Positions 49,749 through 59,117 of a stretch of DNA of 64,000 bases are shown here, one piece after another. Each line of letters opens with the position of its first letter. Positions within the stretch are counted from its first letter, which is position 1. A program made the translations under genes and the position numbers. The notes under the pieces are model-generated. The model ran no database searches and was not told where the DNA came from. It was given only the letters and a program-made list of their open reading frames with translations. The DNA lies in the NCBI GenBank assembly GCA_025617745.1, contig CM046870.1, positions 29,221,927 through 29,285,926 on the forward strand, written 5' to 3'. The DNA comes from Heliocidaris erythrogramma (lineage: Eukaryota; Echinodermata; Echinoidea; Camarodonta; Echinometridae).

Positions 49749-49925
49749 GATGCGGATGGCTGAGTGGTAGAGCAGTGGTCTCATAACTGGGAGAACCCGG
49801 GTTCGAAACCCAGGGGATGCGCTAGTGTGCTTTGGTAAGTCATTAATCCTCATTACCAAGTCCCTCAGAGAGGACTTAATGCCGTAGGTCCCCTGGTTGC
49901 TTATTTACAAGCATACACATGATTA
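49749..49925 (+). mobile_element. tRNA-derived SINE
   Basis: The head carries an RNA polymerase III A box TGGCTGAGTGG (49757-49767) and B box GGTTCGAAACC (49800-49810), 32 bases apart. The T-arm is near-canonical and the anticodon loop would read CTCATAA, but the acceptor and anticodon stems do not pair, so it is not a working tRNA. The tail TTTGGTAAGTCATTAATCCTC ... CCCTCAGAGAGGACTTAATG resembles tails shared by deuterostome tRNA-SINEs. No A-rich end is clear. Confidence 0.75.
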
Positions 49926-50189
49926 TTAGCAGTCAGGTAAAATAAAACATCAAGCCATCGACCATCGAAGAAAAATTCTTGATAGAAATGTGCCACCAAT
50001 TCGCAGTCTTTGTAATAAAATGATCGCACGTTGCGTCGAAAATGCAGAACTTATATTTTTTTATTTAAGAGGAAATCAGCAGACTACATGTCCAACCTTA
50101 GCAATTCATTGTTTCCCCGAAGACCACAGTCCGACCCGGCTAAGACCTGAGTCACTCCGAACCAATTACGTACATGTTTCGTCGAGAGC

Positions 50190-50475
50190 AACCTGTGTGT
50201 GTGCGTATGTGTGCGTGTGTGGGCGTGTTTAGCCGTATGTCCGAGAACATTTTCGGACAGAGAACAAAAAAAAAAAATCATGAGAACAATGGTCCTCGGA
50301 AGCCGGACAAGAGTCCTCGAACGTCGAACAATGAATTTGTGCCTTATTCCGTCGACTGTCCGAGGACGGAGGAACAATAGAGGAAGCAATACAAGACTGT
50401 GTGTGTGTGCGGGTGCGCGCAAGGGTGCGTGTATGTGTATGTGTGTGTGAGAGAGTGAGAGAGGGGGGGGGGGGC
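50190..50475. repeat. (GT)n tracts flanking GTCCGAGGAC-like repeats
   Basis: GT-rich at 50194-50228 and 50398-50460, then a 12-base G run (50463-50474). Between them GTCCGAGAAC, CCTCGGAAGCCGGAC, CCTCGAACG and GTCCGAGGAC recur in both orientations, possibly a small degraded element. Confidence 0.7.
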
Positions 50476-52151
50476 AACACAGTGGAGCTCGCCATTATCG
50501 ACAATCAAACGAGAATTTGCCTGCAACAACTAGTGGCAATCGATTTATCTGCCCCAAGGAGGAGAACACGAAATCGCATGTAATACCATAGACAAATCTA
50601 AACATAAATTGTTATTAATTTTAAAGTACTCACTTCTCAGAAAAACGTTAAATACTTGATCAATATTACTACATGTATTACGTGATTCAGTATAGATACA
50701 CTCGTTTATTCATTCTAAGGATGTCATGCTTAAGTTGTTTTTTGTTAGATACATCAAACAAATCAGGATTTTGCATTCTACTCGCGTTGTCGTAACATTA
50801 TGCTGCCGCCTGTATGAGGAGTGACATAAGCTAACAAATAAATCTAAGAAAAATAATTTCACGTAGTCCATCAGTCATCCGGTACATTCCCCCACCCTTG
50901 AGGTACAGCGATAACAAACTTTGTGACGAAAACGAAACACAAGTGTTTGCATTGGGCTGCAACCATGTCAAAACAGATGACGCAAAGTCACCGCCGAATT
51001 TTGCCACCTTCCCCAATCTCTACCGCTCAATTTCTTTCTCCTCTTTCTCCCTCTCTCTGCGTTTCTATCTCTCTATCTCCCTCACCCTCTGTCTCTCTCT
51101 GTCTCTCTGTCTGTCTGTATCTTTCTCTCTCTCCCTTTCCCTACTCCCTCTGCCGCTCTCTTTTTCTCTCCGTCTTACTCTTCCATTCTACACCCTCACT
51201 CACTTTCTTCGTCATTCTCTTTCGCCATGACATCTCGCATGTCTGTTGTTGGCAATCTAGCACGCTTCACTCTCTTTCTCTTCCCCCCTTCCACACTTTC
51301 TTTCTCATTCTCTCTAGTCGTTACATCCCCCTTTATTTGTTATTGGTCACTCGTTCTGTCTTATGATTATCTGTGTGCATTTCCCCCTATTTTCCATTCC
51401 CATTCCATTCCCCTGCTCTTCTCCACTCGCTATAAGGTTTTCTCCTTCATTTCTTTTTATCTAAAGATTTTCTTTATTTCTATCACTTTATATTGACATG
51501 ACTTAGCCGGCGCTATGATGATTTGGGCATGATATATGCTAGACTCCATTTCATCATAAGACCGGATTTCGTAGCCAATATTTTGGCCTTGTGACCTTCT
51601 CTTAAATTCTAAACTAACCCTATGAACAATACCCTCCACCCCAAACTACTAGCGGCATAACATCTGCAAGTTCAACGGGATTATCGATTCTATGTCTCTA
51701 CATCTCTCTCAATAAATTCCCAAACTTATTCATGTCTACGGCGGAATTAACCGCTATCATAAATGATTCATTTAGAAGAAAAAAAAAGGGGATAAAAGGT
51801 AAATCAGAAGCGAAGATGTATGAAAATGCTCTCCTGAGGTGGAATCGATACGTGATGTTCGCGACACAAGCTCTCAGAGATACTAAAAATGGAGGTGGAT
51901 CCTGGATGAATGACAAACATTTTTATCTCCGGATACATTGTATGCCATTACCTTAACCATTCTTCACCGTTTGCGGTGTTCGTAATATGATACAAGCGCT
52001 CCGTTATGAATATAAAAAAGTGTCTTCTCTGATCAATAATGGACGAATATCTTCAGAAGATATACTTTACCGCGTATTTTGGACAAAAACTTGTCTCTAT
52101 ATATACGGAGTTATGAGGCTCTTGAAACGAATAAGATAAAATAAGGGATTG
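50476..52151. other. No supported gene; CT-rich block
   Basis: 51030-51480 is CT-rich low complexity giving Ser/Leu-rich frames. Nothing else recognised up to the BEL insertion point. Confidence 0.55.
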
Positions 52152-52156
52152 AAGTT
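52152..52156. repeat. Target-site duplication AAGTT (left copy)
   Basis: AAGTT directly precedes the left LTR and is repeated directly after the right LTR at 60516-60520. Five bases is a usual duplication length for BEL/Pao. Confidence 0.85.
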
Positions 52157-53704
52157 TGGATAGGAGAGAAAAACAAGCCGAGATGAATCCCGTTTAGAAT
52201 TGAGATAGTCCACACTGAAGTAACGTTCCAGTGTAGGTTTTATTCGATCTGCAAATACAAAGGAGAATGCAGAAAATAACCACATTAATTTAACCATCAG
52301 AGCATACAAAGATAACTCATTTTCTTCTTTTGCCAGACTCTGGCTTCATTGTGTTTACAATAAACTATTAAGTTGCCTATACTTCCTAAGGTGAACCGTT
52401 TCCTCATTTGTCATATCTGGTTGCAATACTACAATCGATTATGAATGAGAATAATCAAATTCCATTTTCCTTTGCACTACAAACTTATAGTAATTAACGT
52501 GATCGATTCCAATTATAACATTTTGCAATTGATTATGCAATCTTCGTGATACAGAGTCACAGTGACTTCAACACATGATCACATGACTTCAATATTATAT
52601 GAACAGCTTTGCCGACCCAAGTTTGTATTTGAACAAGGACCGCTTAATTAAATGTCCCTCTAACATTGTTCAAACTGTAATAATAACCCAAATATATTCA
52701 TTTAATGTATCCCGAACATACACCAATTTATCCTTGAACATCTTCAATGTACGCTCAAACTCAGTTAAATCGTTTAAACTTAACCAATGTTTAAACCAGA
52801 AAGACCCTTTAAATTTAACAGTAATAATTATGGTCCATTTTATGAGTACACATTGCGTCAAACAATACGGCAAAGATACAAAATTAACTTAATTTGACTG
52901 ACCTTTCAATGCTAATTATAAATGCACATTCTAATCAACATTTCTATATCATTTGTGCAGTGTGTTTGAAACCAAACTTGCATCAATAGATTTATATGGC
53001 GGAATCCATTTTTATAATAAATCGAACGCTGTTTCACAGAAACTCAAACTTTTGCTTCTTTATTATCAACCCAAAAGCTACAATATTCACACAATGCTCT
53101 GAATATCCACTTGTTCAAACAGTTAATTTCTGTTGGGATTCCCACAACTACTACTAATCGATTAACAATTATAGTGCATTTTGTCAGTTTTGGCACTCTT
53201 AATCCACTCTAAATCACATATCGATTTCTTTATGTAATTTCAACCATTACCCCAATTACGCTTGTCTTATTAATTTTGAGTATAAGTAAACCCTTCTTTA
53301 AGTTTAAATAGCTTCATCAATAGCCGTTTTCAAACCACACATTTCTACGCGTATGTATTGTACGCAAACTTAACTCCGGTTGCACATGTTCACATATCCG
53401 AACATTCTTCGGCCAGTTATTTCTTAAATTATACAAACAAATGTCATTGATACATCAACCCATCATTTTCAACAATATAGTATCAATCTTTTGGACTTAC
53501 TTCTGTGACGGGACACAAATAAACATGCTGAAAACCATGCAAATTGGTGGACAACTCCTCACATCGTTGTCACCTGGCGAAAGCGAACGTAAGACTGACA
53601 CTTAAAAATGGCGTGGCGCTGCCAATTTAGAGAAAATGTTATGGTGTCTTTAAATTGCCAAAAAAATGGGGAATTCTGCCAAAATCGAATTTGCTACCAA
53701 AACA
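52157..53704 (-). repeat. 3' LTR of the BEL/Pao element (1548 bp)
   Basis: Nearly identical to 58965-60515. Begins TGGATAGG and ends CAAAACA on the plus strand. Contains a minus-strand AATAAA at 52239-52244, about 80 bases before the element end, a plausible polyadenylation signal. Confidence 0.97.
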
Positions 53705-53716
53705 TCCTCCCCTCCC
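53705..53716 (-). promoter_or_regulatory. Polypurine tract
   Basis: On the minus strand GGGAGGGGAGGA directly abuts the 3' LTR, where the plus-strand DNA primer of LTR retroelements is expected. Confidence 0.85.
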
Positions 53717-53856
53717 AATGAGGGAATTTCTTCCTCATTATAAATCACATGAAAATTTGACAACAATTCATATACTTAGTGTTCAAACGAAAGTTCAAAT
53801 TAACCTCCTCTTTCCTTACTCAATCTAGAGTTAATTTATCCGTTTTCCTCTTAAGT

Positions 53857-56800
53857 TCAATTTTCATATCCCTCCGTTGGATAGATCACGGCGATCTTTG
53901 TTATCGGGCGACGATACTCGGAATCCTTGGTCTTAACCTTAATGTTCCGAACCTTGCCGTCATCGCCAGGGTACACCTCAATTACGCGAGCGATTGTCCA
54001 TTTCCCGCGTACAACATTTGAGTCCGCTAACATTACGATGTCGTTGACGCGCACGTTTCGACGATCCACGTTCCACTTTCTTCTTGGAGCTAACAGAGGT
54101 AGAACATCCCTCGTCCACCGTTGCCAGAAGGAGTCCACGATGCGCTGTACTAGCTCCACTCTGTGCCTCGGATTCCGCGTCTCCAAGAACGGGCCTTGCG
54201 CTACGCTACCTGATGCTCTCCCCAGAAGCATGTCGTTTGGTGCGATGTAACTACCGTCATCTGGGTCCGTTGGTATCCTGCCTATTGGTCGTTGGTTAAC
54301 AAGGTTAGCGACCTCCAGTAAACAGGTATACAGTTCGAATGGTGATAACACTTGTTCACCTATTGCCCTCTTTAGTGCATATTTACAGCTTTTCACTAAG
54401 GCCTCTGCACATCCGTTCTGATGCGGTGCGCTTGGAGTCACAAACTTCCATGCAGTGCCTTTCTCTGCACAGAACTCCTTCAGTTCGTCATCTGACATTC
54501 CCTCTGTCATCTTTCTCAGTTCGCGTTCAGCTCCAACAAACTGAGTGCCATTGTCGCTCAATATCATTGCTGGCTGCCCTCTGATGGCGAAAAAGCGTCG
54601 AAGTACTTGCAAGAATTCCATGGTAGAGCAGTCTACCGCCAGCTCGAGATGAACAGCCCTCGTATTCAAGCACGTAAAGATCACCCCATAGTATTTTGCA
54701 GTTTTGTTGCGCCCCACCCGAACTTGCAGTGGCCCAAAATAATCACACGATGTGAAATGAAATGGTGGTGTGTTCGGGGCCAACCTTTCCTTTGGCAGCT
54801 CTGCCATTTGCTGAACTTCTGTCTTGTGCTGAAACACTCTGCACCTCGTACATCTGTACTTGACCGTCTTGGCGAGTTTGTGGCCATGCAGGATCCAGTA
54901 CTTCAGCCTTATCTTTGCCATGGTGGCAGCAACCCCGCTATGACTCGTCTCATGAACACTACGAGTAATTAGCATGGCAACTCGATGCCCATGCGGAAGA
55001 AGGGCAGGATGCTTTTGCTCAAACGATGCCATCGCTCTGTCTATCCTGCCTCCTACTCGCACAACTCCTTTGTCATCGATGTAGGGACTCAATGATTTCA
55101 GTTCTCCTTTTTCGATTCGTGATTTCAGGCCCCTTTGTGCATGTCTGATGATGAACATTTCTCCTTTCTCTATTTCTGTAGGCGTCAACGTCTTACTGGT
55201 CTCATCCCCATCTCCGCTGCTGGCTTTAAGTTTTCTAACGAACTTCAACACCACAGCTGCTACTCTGACCAGCTTCCTCCAGCTGGAGAACCTCTCATAG
55301 TCTATGACGTCACTACTCTCAAACACAGCTAGGACCATCTTCTCTTGACGTCTCTCCTTGTTAACATCAGGACTGTTCGTCTCCACCTTCGCTTCCTCTG
55401 GCCAATCCTCTCTTGAATGACGAAGGAAATCTGGACCGTGTTGCCATGACCCCTTTAGTTCACTTGCCTTCAGTCCTCTCGACAACACATCGGCTATGTT
55501 GTCTTCTCCAGAAATGTGTCTCCACTTGCTGGGGTCTGTGTTGCTTTGTATTTCACCTACCCTTGTAGCGATGAATGTCTTGAAGTTCTTGGCTCTGTTC
55601 CTAATCCAGGAGAGGGAGATCATGCTGTCTGTCATGAGTGTAACATCCTCTATCTCAATCAATAGCTCCTCCATAACTGCCTTGCACAGTCTGCTGGCGA
55701 GAACGGCCGCTTGCAGCTCAAGTCGAGGAACAGTTAGTGGCTTGAGTGGTGCCACTCGTGACTTGGCTGCCACAAATGACTTGGCTGCCACAAATGACTT
55801 GGCTGCCACAAATCTTGTTTCGTAGTCTCCGCTCTTTGTTTCCCATCTCAAGTATACACATGCTCCAAAGGCCTCCATTGATGCATCACTGAAGATACAT
55901 AGCAACGGCGTCCCAATTGCATCCTTTGGAGTCAAGCACCTCTCAAACGTTACTCCTTTGAGCTCTTCCATCTCCTGGAAAAATCTCTTCCACAACACTT
56001 GAAAGTCTTCTGGAAGCTCCTCATCCCAGCCATAGCCAGCTTCCCACAACTTCTGCAGCCCTATTTTGGCTCTGATGACAAATGGTGCTGTGTAGCCAAT
56101 GGGGTCGAAAATCCGTGCAATCTGGCCCAAGATGATCCTCTTGCTTAACTTCTTGTCCAAGAAGTTCTTGACTTTCACTCTGTAAGAGAACTCATCTTTC
56201 TTCCTATCCCAAAAGACTCCCAACACCTTCTCCTCTGCCAGATTCTCCAACAAAGTTTTTTCCTGGACCTGGTCTTGTCCTCTCTCTGTAAGCAGGGTGT
56301 TTGAAGTCCAGCCTTTTACCTTGAATCCGCCATGGGCAAGAATCTGGTCAATGTCCTTGGTTAAGACCTGTGCTTCCTCCTTCGTGTCGGTAGATGTGCA
56401 AATGTCATCCATATATGTGTCTCTCTTCAGTACATCTGCGGCCTCTGGAGACTGAGTGCGCCCCTCTTCGGCAGTGAGCCTCAAAGCCGTCTGCGCCATT
56501 GCTGGAGCCGGTTTATCGCCAAATGTAACGACCTGCATCACGTACACATCAGGCTTCCTGTATGTCTGCAAGTTCCTCCACAAGAAACGATGGACATGCT
56601 GATCTGATTCCGGTATAAGAACCCGGTGGTACATTTTGGAAATGTCCGCGCCGACTGCTACTGGCTTCTGTCGAAAGCGTAGAATAACTCCAAACAGCTT
56701 GTTCAGAAGGTCTGGTCCCTTCATCCAGAAATCATTGAGGGACTGGCCTGCATACACTGCTGATGAATTGAAGACGATGCGTATTGGCGTGCTCTTCTTC

Positions 56801-58917
56801 TCTGGTCTAAGTACAGCATGATGAGGGATGTAATGCACAGGCCCTTTGTACGACTCCATCTCATCATCTGTCAGCTTTCTTGCAAAGCCCAACTCAACCA
56901 GCTCCTTGATTTGTCCGTCATAGGCCTTTGCGTGCTCCTCGTTCTTCATCAGCCTTTTCTCTGTTGCACCCAGCATCTTCTCCACTATTGTCCTGTTGTT
57001 CGCCAGTTCTCTTGGGTCCTTCTGCCATGGATATGGAACCAGCCATTGCTGTCCTATTTTTTGGCATGCTTCTGTTATGACCCTTTGTTCCACAGTCTCT
57101 TTAGTTGGACAGGCAACCCCCATAGCTTCGGTTGTCCAGAAATCCTGCAGATCAATAGGGTTCCCAATTACTTGTACATTCATCACCTTTGCGCCGCTCT
57201 GTCCTGGCCTTCCACCAAACACCACCCATCCGAGTTGGGTTTGCCGAGCAACTAGATATCCTCTTTGCCTCGTCTTGCCATCACCAAGATGAAGTCTTGC
57301 TTGATCAACACCAATCAGTAGATCAACTGACCCATTTCCTCTGTTGAGCGTGTCAAGGCCAAAAATCTTTGCAAGTTCTCGTACTTCAACAGTTGTGATG
57401 TTGTCGTTAATGACATCTAGCCCAATTGCTTGAATAGCTACCACTCGACGGGTGTCCAGCGACTCAAGCTTTACTCGGTAACGAGCTGAGTTTACAGTCT
57501 CTGTTTCACCTCCAATCTTGGTGATGACGATCTGAATCGGGTCACCTACCAGGTTTAGTTTTTCCGCCAGCTCCCGTTTTATAAGAGTCACTTGTGAACC
57601 TGAATCAAGCAAACAGTTGCCGATGACTGTTCCCTTTGGGCCACGTATCTTTACAGATAGTATCGGTAGGAGAGTCTCACTTGATCCAATGCTAGCGATG
57701 TCTACTGTTTTGTCCTTGTTTTCAGCTGTGGTTGAATCCCGGAAGGTTGAGTGTAACAAAGGATGGTGAAATGATGAACATCGATCACACTTTTTTCTTC
57801 TCCGACATGTCGTCATCCGATGTTCCTTTCCCGCTCGCTTCAAACAGCTGAAACATGCTTTATTTTCTTTCATCAGTTCGTATCTCTCTGTCTGGTTCAT
57901 CTTGAGAATCTTCTGGCACTGGTCAATCCAATGATCATTGGATTTGCACATCCAACACTTGAAGTCCGGTTTGCGATTTCCCTTTTCCTCACTCGTCATC
58001 TGGTGGATTGAGGCACTCTGTGTAGATTTACCCTCCGTTCTGCCATCTCGGATTGGTGCGGATGCCCGGATGCGAGTCTGCAACTCTTGACCCATCCACT
58101 CCATCAAGCACTTTAGAGATGGTGCCTTCGGTTGCCGTAACCAGATCTTGCGATCCTCGTTGGTGAGCTTCCGTTCAATCAGCGCCAACATGTGGGAATT
58201 ATTCATATCCTCTTCCTTGCCGATTTCCTTTAGAGTATTGTAGCTTCTCCTGACTAACCCTGCCAGGTCAATGAACCTCGAGTCCTCACCATCCTTCAAG
58301 CCCCTGAACTTTGTTATGTCATGAATGACTGCATCTGAAATGTTCCTTGCATCCCCATAGATGATATCAAGCTGCTCCCACGCGGCATCATAGTCTGTAC
58401 CGATCCCTTGAATAAATTCAAGTGGCTTTCCCTGCAAACTGGTGCGGAGAATAGTGATGCAGTCCCTCTTTTCATATCTTGACTCCACTAGGTGCTTGAA
58501 GTCTGACTTGAATGTCTGATATACTCTCACATCTCCGGAGAATCTCGGCAGTTTTGGTTTCTCCACCTGCACCTTGCATGCTGTTGTCCTTGGGACATCT
58601 GATCTGGGACTGCTATCTACTTCAGAGTTGTCATTGCCGTAGTCAACAACCTTCATCTTGATCTGCATGAAAACCCCCATGCAGTCATTCATCCAAGCCT
58701 CCTCCGCTTCAAATGCCGAGTCATCGAGCTTCTCACAGTAGGCGTCGTGCTTTGCCTCCACCTCCCCATATGCAGCTTGAAGGAGGATGAAGCTCTCCTC
58801 TACTTCCCTCTTGGACCTGCTACTGTCCAACAATGCCTGTAGGGCGTTCACATGTCTTGTAAACTTCCCCTTCACCGTTCTCCTCTTCACCTTCAGCTCC
58901 GCCGCCGTTTCAGCCAT
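53857..58917 (-). CDS. BEL/Pao gag-pol polyprotein, 1686 aa
   Basis: Encodes the structural and replication proteins as one polyprotein. The start is the ATG at 58917 in a strong context (AAGATGG); the frame stays open a little upstream but without an earlier ATG. Domains by residue: coiled/charged N-terminus; DUF1759-like gag 122-269 (PKLPRFSGD); zinc knuckle C-x2-C-x4-H-x4-C 321-334, a second Cys/His cluster 355-371 and a third 377-389; retroviral-type aspartic protease with DSG at 438-440; RT with ADISKM (catalytic Asp758) and YMDD 835-838; RNase H with Asp1011, Glu1067, Asp1097 and Asp1143; integrase HHCC (His1322, His1326, Cys1356, Cys1359) and catalytic Asp1392, Asp1455 and Glu1505; DUF5641-like tail about 1588-1682. 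There is no frameshift or stop. One oddity is an exact triplication of FVAAKS at 1036-1053 within RNase H. Confidence 0.97.
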   Translation of the reverse strand: MAETAAELKVKRRTVKGKFTRHVNALQALLDSSRSKREVEESFILLQAAYGEVEAKHDAYCEKLDDSAFEAEEAWMNDCMGVFMQIKMKVVDYGNDNSEVDSSPRSDVPRTTACKVQVEKPKLPRFSGDVRVYQTFKSDFKHLVESRYEKRDCITILRTSLQGKPLEFIQGIGTDYDAAWEQLDIIYGDARNISDAVIHDITKFRGLKDGEDSRFIDLAGLVRRSYNTLKEIGKEEDMNNSHMLALIERKLTNEDRKIWLRQPKAPSLKCLMEWMGQELQTRIRASAPIRDGRTEGKSTQSASIHQMTSEEKGNRKPDFKCWMCKSNDHWIDQCQKILKMNQTERYELMKENKACFSCLKRAGKEHRMTTCRRRKKCDRCSSFHHPLLHSTFRDSTTAENKDKTVDIASIGSSETLLPILSVKIRGPKGTVIGNCLLDSGSQVTLIKRELAEKLNLVGDPIQIVITKIGGETETVNSARYRVKLESLDTRRVVAIQAIGLDVINDNITTVEVRELAKIFGLDTLNRGNGSVDLLIGVDQARLHLGDGKTRQRGYLVARQTQLGWVVFGGRPGQSGAKVMNVQVIGNPIDLQDFWTTEAMGVACPTKETVEQRVITEACQKIGQQWLVPYPWQKDPRELANNRTIVEKMLGATEKRLMKNEEHAKAYDGQIKELVELGFARKLTDDEMESYKGPVHYIPHHAVLRPEKKSTPIRIVFNSSAVYAGQSLNDFWMKGPDLLNKLFGVILRFRQKPVAVGADISKMYHRVLIPESDQHVHRFLWRNLQTYRKPDVYVMQVVTFGDKPAPAMAQTALRLTAEEGRTQSPEAADVLKRDTYMDDICTSTDTKEEAQVLTKDIDQILAHGGFKVKGWTSNTLLTERGQDQVQEKTLLENLAEEKVLGVFWDRKKDEFSYRVKVKNFLDKKLSKRIILGQIARIFDPIGYTAPFVIRAKIGLQKLWEAGYGWDEELPEDFQVLWKRFFQEMEELKGVTFERCLTPKDAIGTPLLCIFSDASMEAFGACVYLRWETKSGDYETRFVAAKSFVAAKSFVAAKSRVAPLKPLTVPRLELQAAVLASRLCKAVMEELLIEIEDVTLMTDSMISLSWIRNRAKNFKTFIATRVGEIQSNTDPSKWRHISGEDNIADVLSRGLKASELKGSWQHGPDFLRHSREDWPEEAKVETNSPDVNKERRQEKMVLAVFESSDVIDYERFSSWRKLVRVAAVVLKFVRKLKASSGDGDETSKTLTPTEIEKGEMFIIRHAQRGLKSRIEKGELKSLSPYIDDKGVVRVGGRIDRAMASFEQKHPALLPHGHRVAMLITRSVHETSHSGVAATMAKIRLKYWILHGHKLAKTVKYRCTRCRVFQHKTEVQQMAELPKERLAPNTPPFHFTSCDYFGPLQVRVGRNKTAKYYGVIFTCLNTRAVHLELAVDCSTMEFLQVLRRFFAIRGQPAMILSDNGTQFVGAERELRKMTEGMSDDELKEFCAEKGTAWKFVTPSAPHQNGCAEALVKSCKYALKRAIGEQVLSPFELYTCLLEVANLVNQRPIGRIPTDPDDGSYIAPNDMLLGRASGSVAQGPFLETRNPRHRVELVQRIVDSFWQRWTRDVLPLLAPRRKWNVDRRNVRVNDIVMLADSNVVRGKWTIARVIEVYPGDDGKVRNIKVKTKDSEYRRPITKIAVIYPTEGYEN
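55759..55812 (-). repeat. In-frame 18-bp triplication in the RNase H region
   Basis: TGACTTGGCTGCCACAAA occurs three times exactly and back to back (55759, 55777, 55795), coding FVAAKS three times. It lies between the first catalytic Asp and the Glu of RNase H. Exact copies imply a recent expansion by replication slippage, or an assembly artefact. Confidence 0.95.
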
Positions 58918-59117
58918 CTTGTCTTCTGATTCCAACCCCGGACGAGTCGAAGAAATCGAATGGATGGATAGGAGAGAAAAACAAGCCGAGATGAATCCCG
59001 TTTAGAATTGAGATAGTCCACACTGAAGTAACGTTCCAGTGTAGGTTTTATTCGATCTGCAAATACAAAGGAGAATGCAGAAAATAACCACATTATTTTA
59101 ACCATCAGAGCATACAA
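58893..59117 (-). CDS. LTR-encoded ORF with hydrophobic leader, overlapping gag start
   Basis: A 74-codon frame starts inside the 5' LTR with MYALMVKIMWLFSAFSFVFA, which resembles a signal peptide, and ends 24 bases past the gag ATG in another frame. The copy in the 3' LTR (52097-52309) has the same first 51 residues apart from one Ile/Leu change, then runs into host DNA. If the transcript starts upstream, this would be an upstream ORF that limits gag initiation; it may equally be chance. Confidence 0.3.
   Translation of the reverse strand: MYALMVKIMWLFSAFSFVFADRIKPTLERYFSVDYLNSKRDSSRLVFLSYPSIRFLRLVRGWNQKTRWLKRRRS
58918..58964 (-). promoter_or_regulatory. Leader between 5' LTR and gag; primer-binding site unclear
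   Basis: The 47-bp leader lacks the usual TGG right after the LTR. On the minus strand it contains CTCGTCCGGGG (58936-58946), which matches the part of the retroviral tRNA-Pro primer-binding site that pairs with the T-stem side, but not its TGGGGG start. Primer identity is unresolved. Confidence 0.35.

Noticed and set aside
49749-49822. A tRNA-Met gene
   Set aside because: The B box and T-arm are good and the loop reads CTCATAA, but the acceptor stem and anticodon stem do not pair and a SINE-type tail follows.
52599-52892. 97-codon ORF present in both LTRs (also 59407-59700)
   Set aside because: Identical because the LTRs are duplicates; it is antisense to the element's transcript and has no recognisable domain, so the duplication is not independent support.
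53927-57292. Several plus-strand ORFs of 60-145 codons
   Set aside because: They lie antisense within the BEL/Pao gag-pol frame and are shadows of it.
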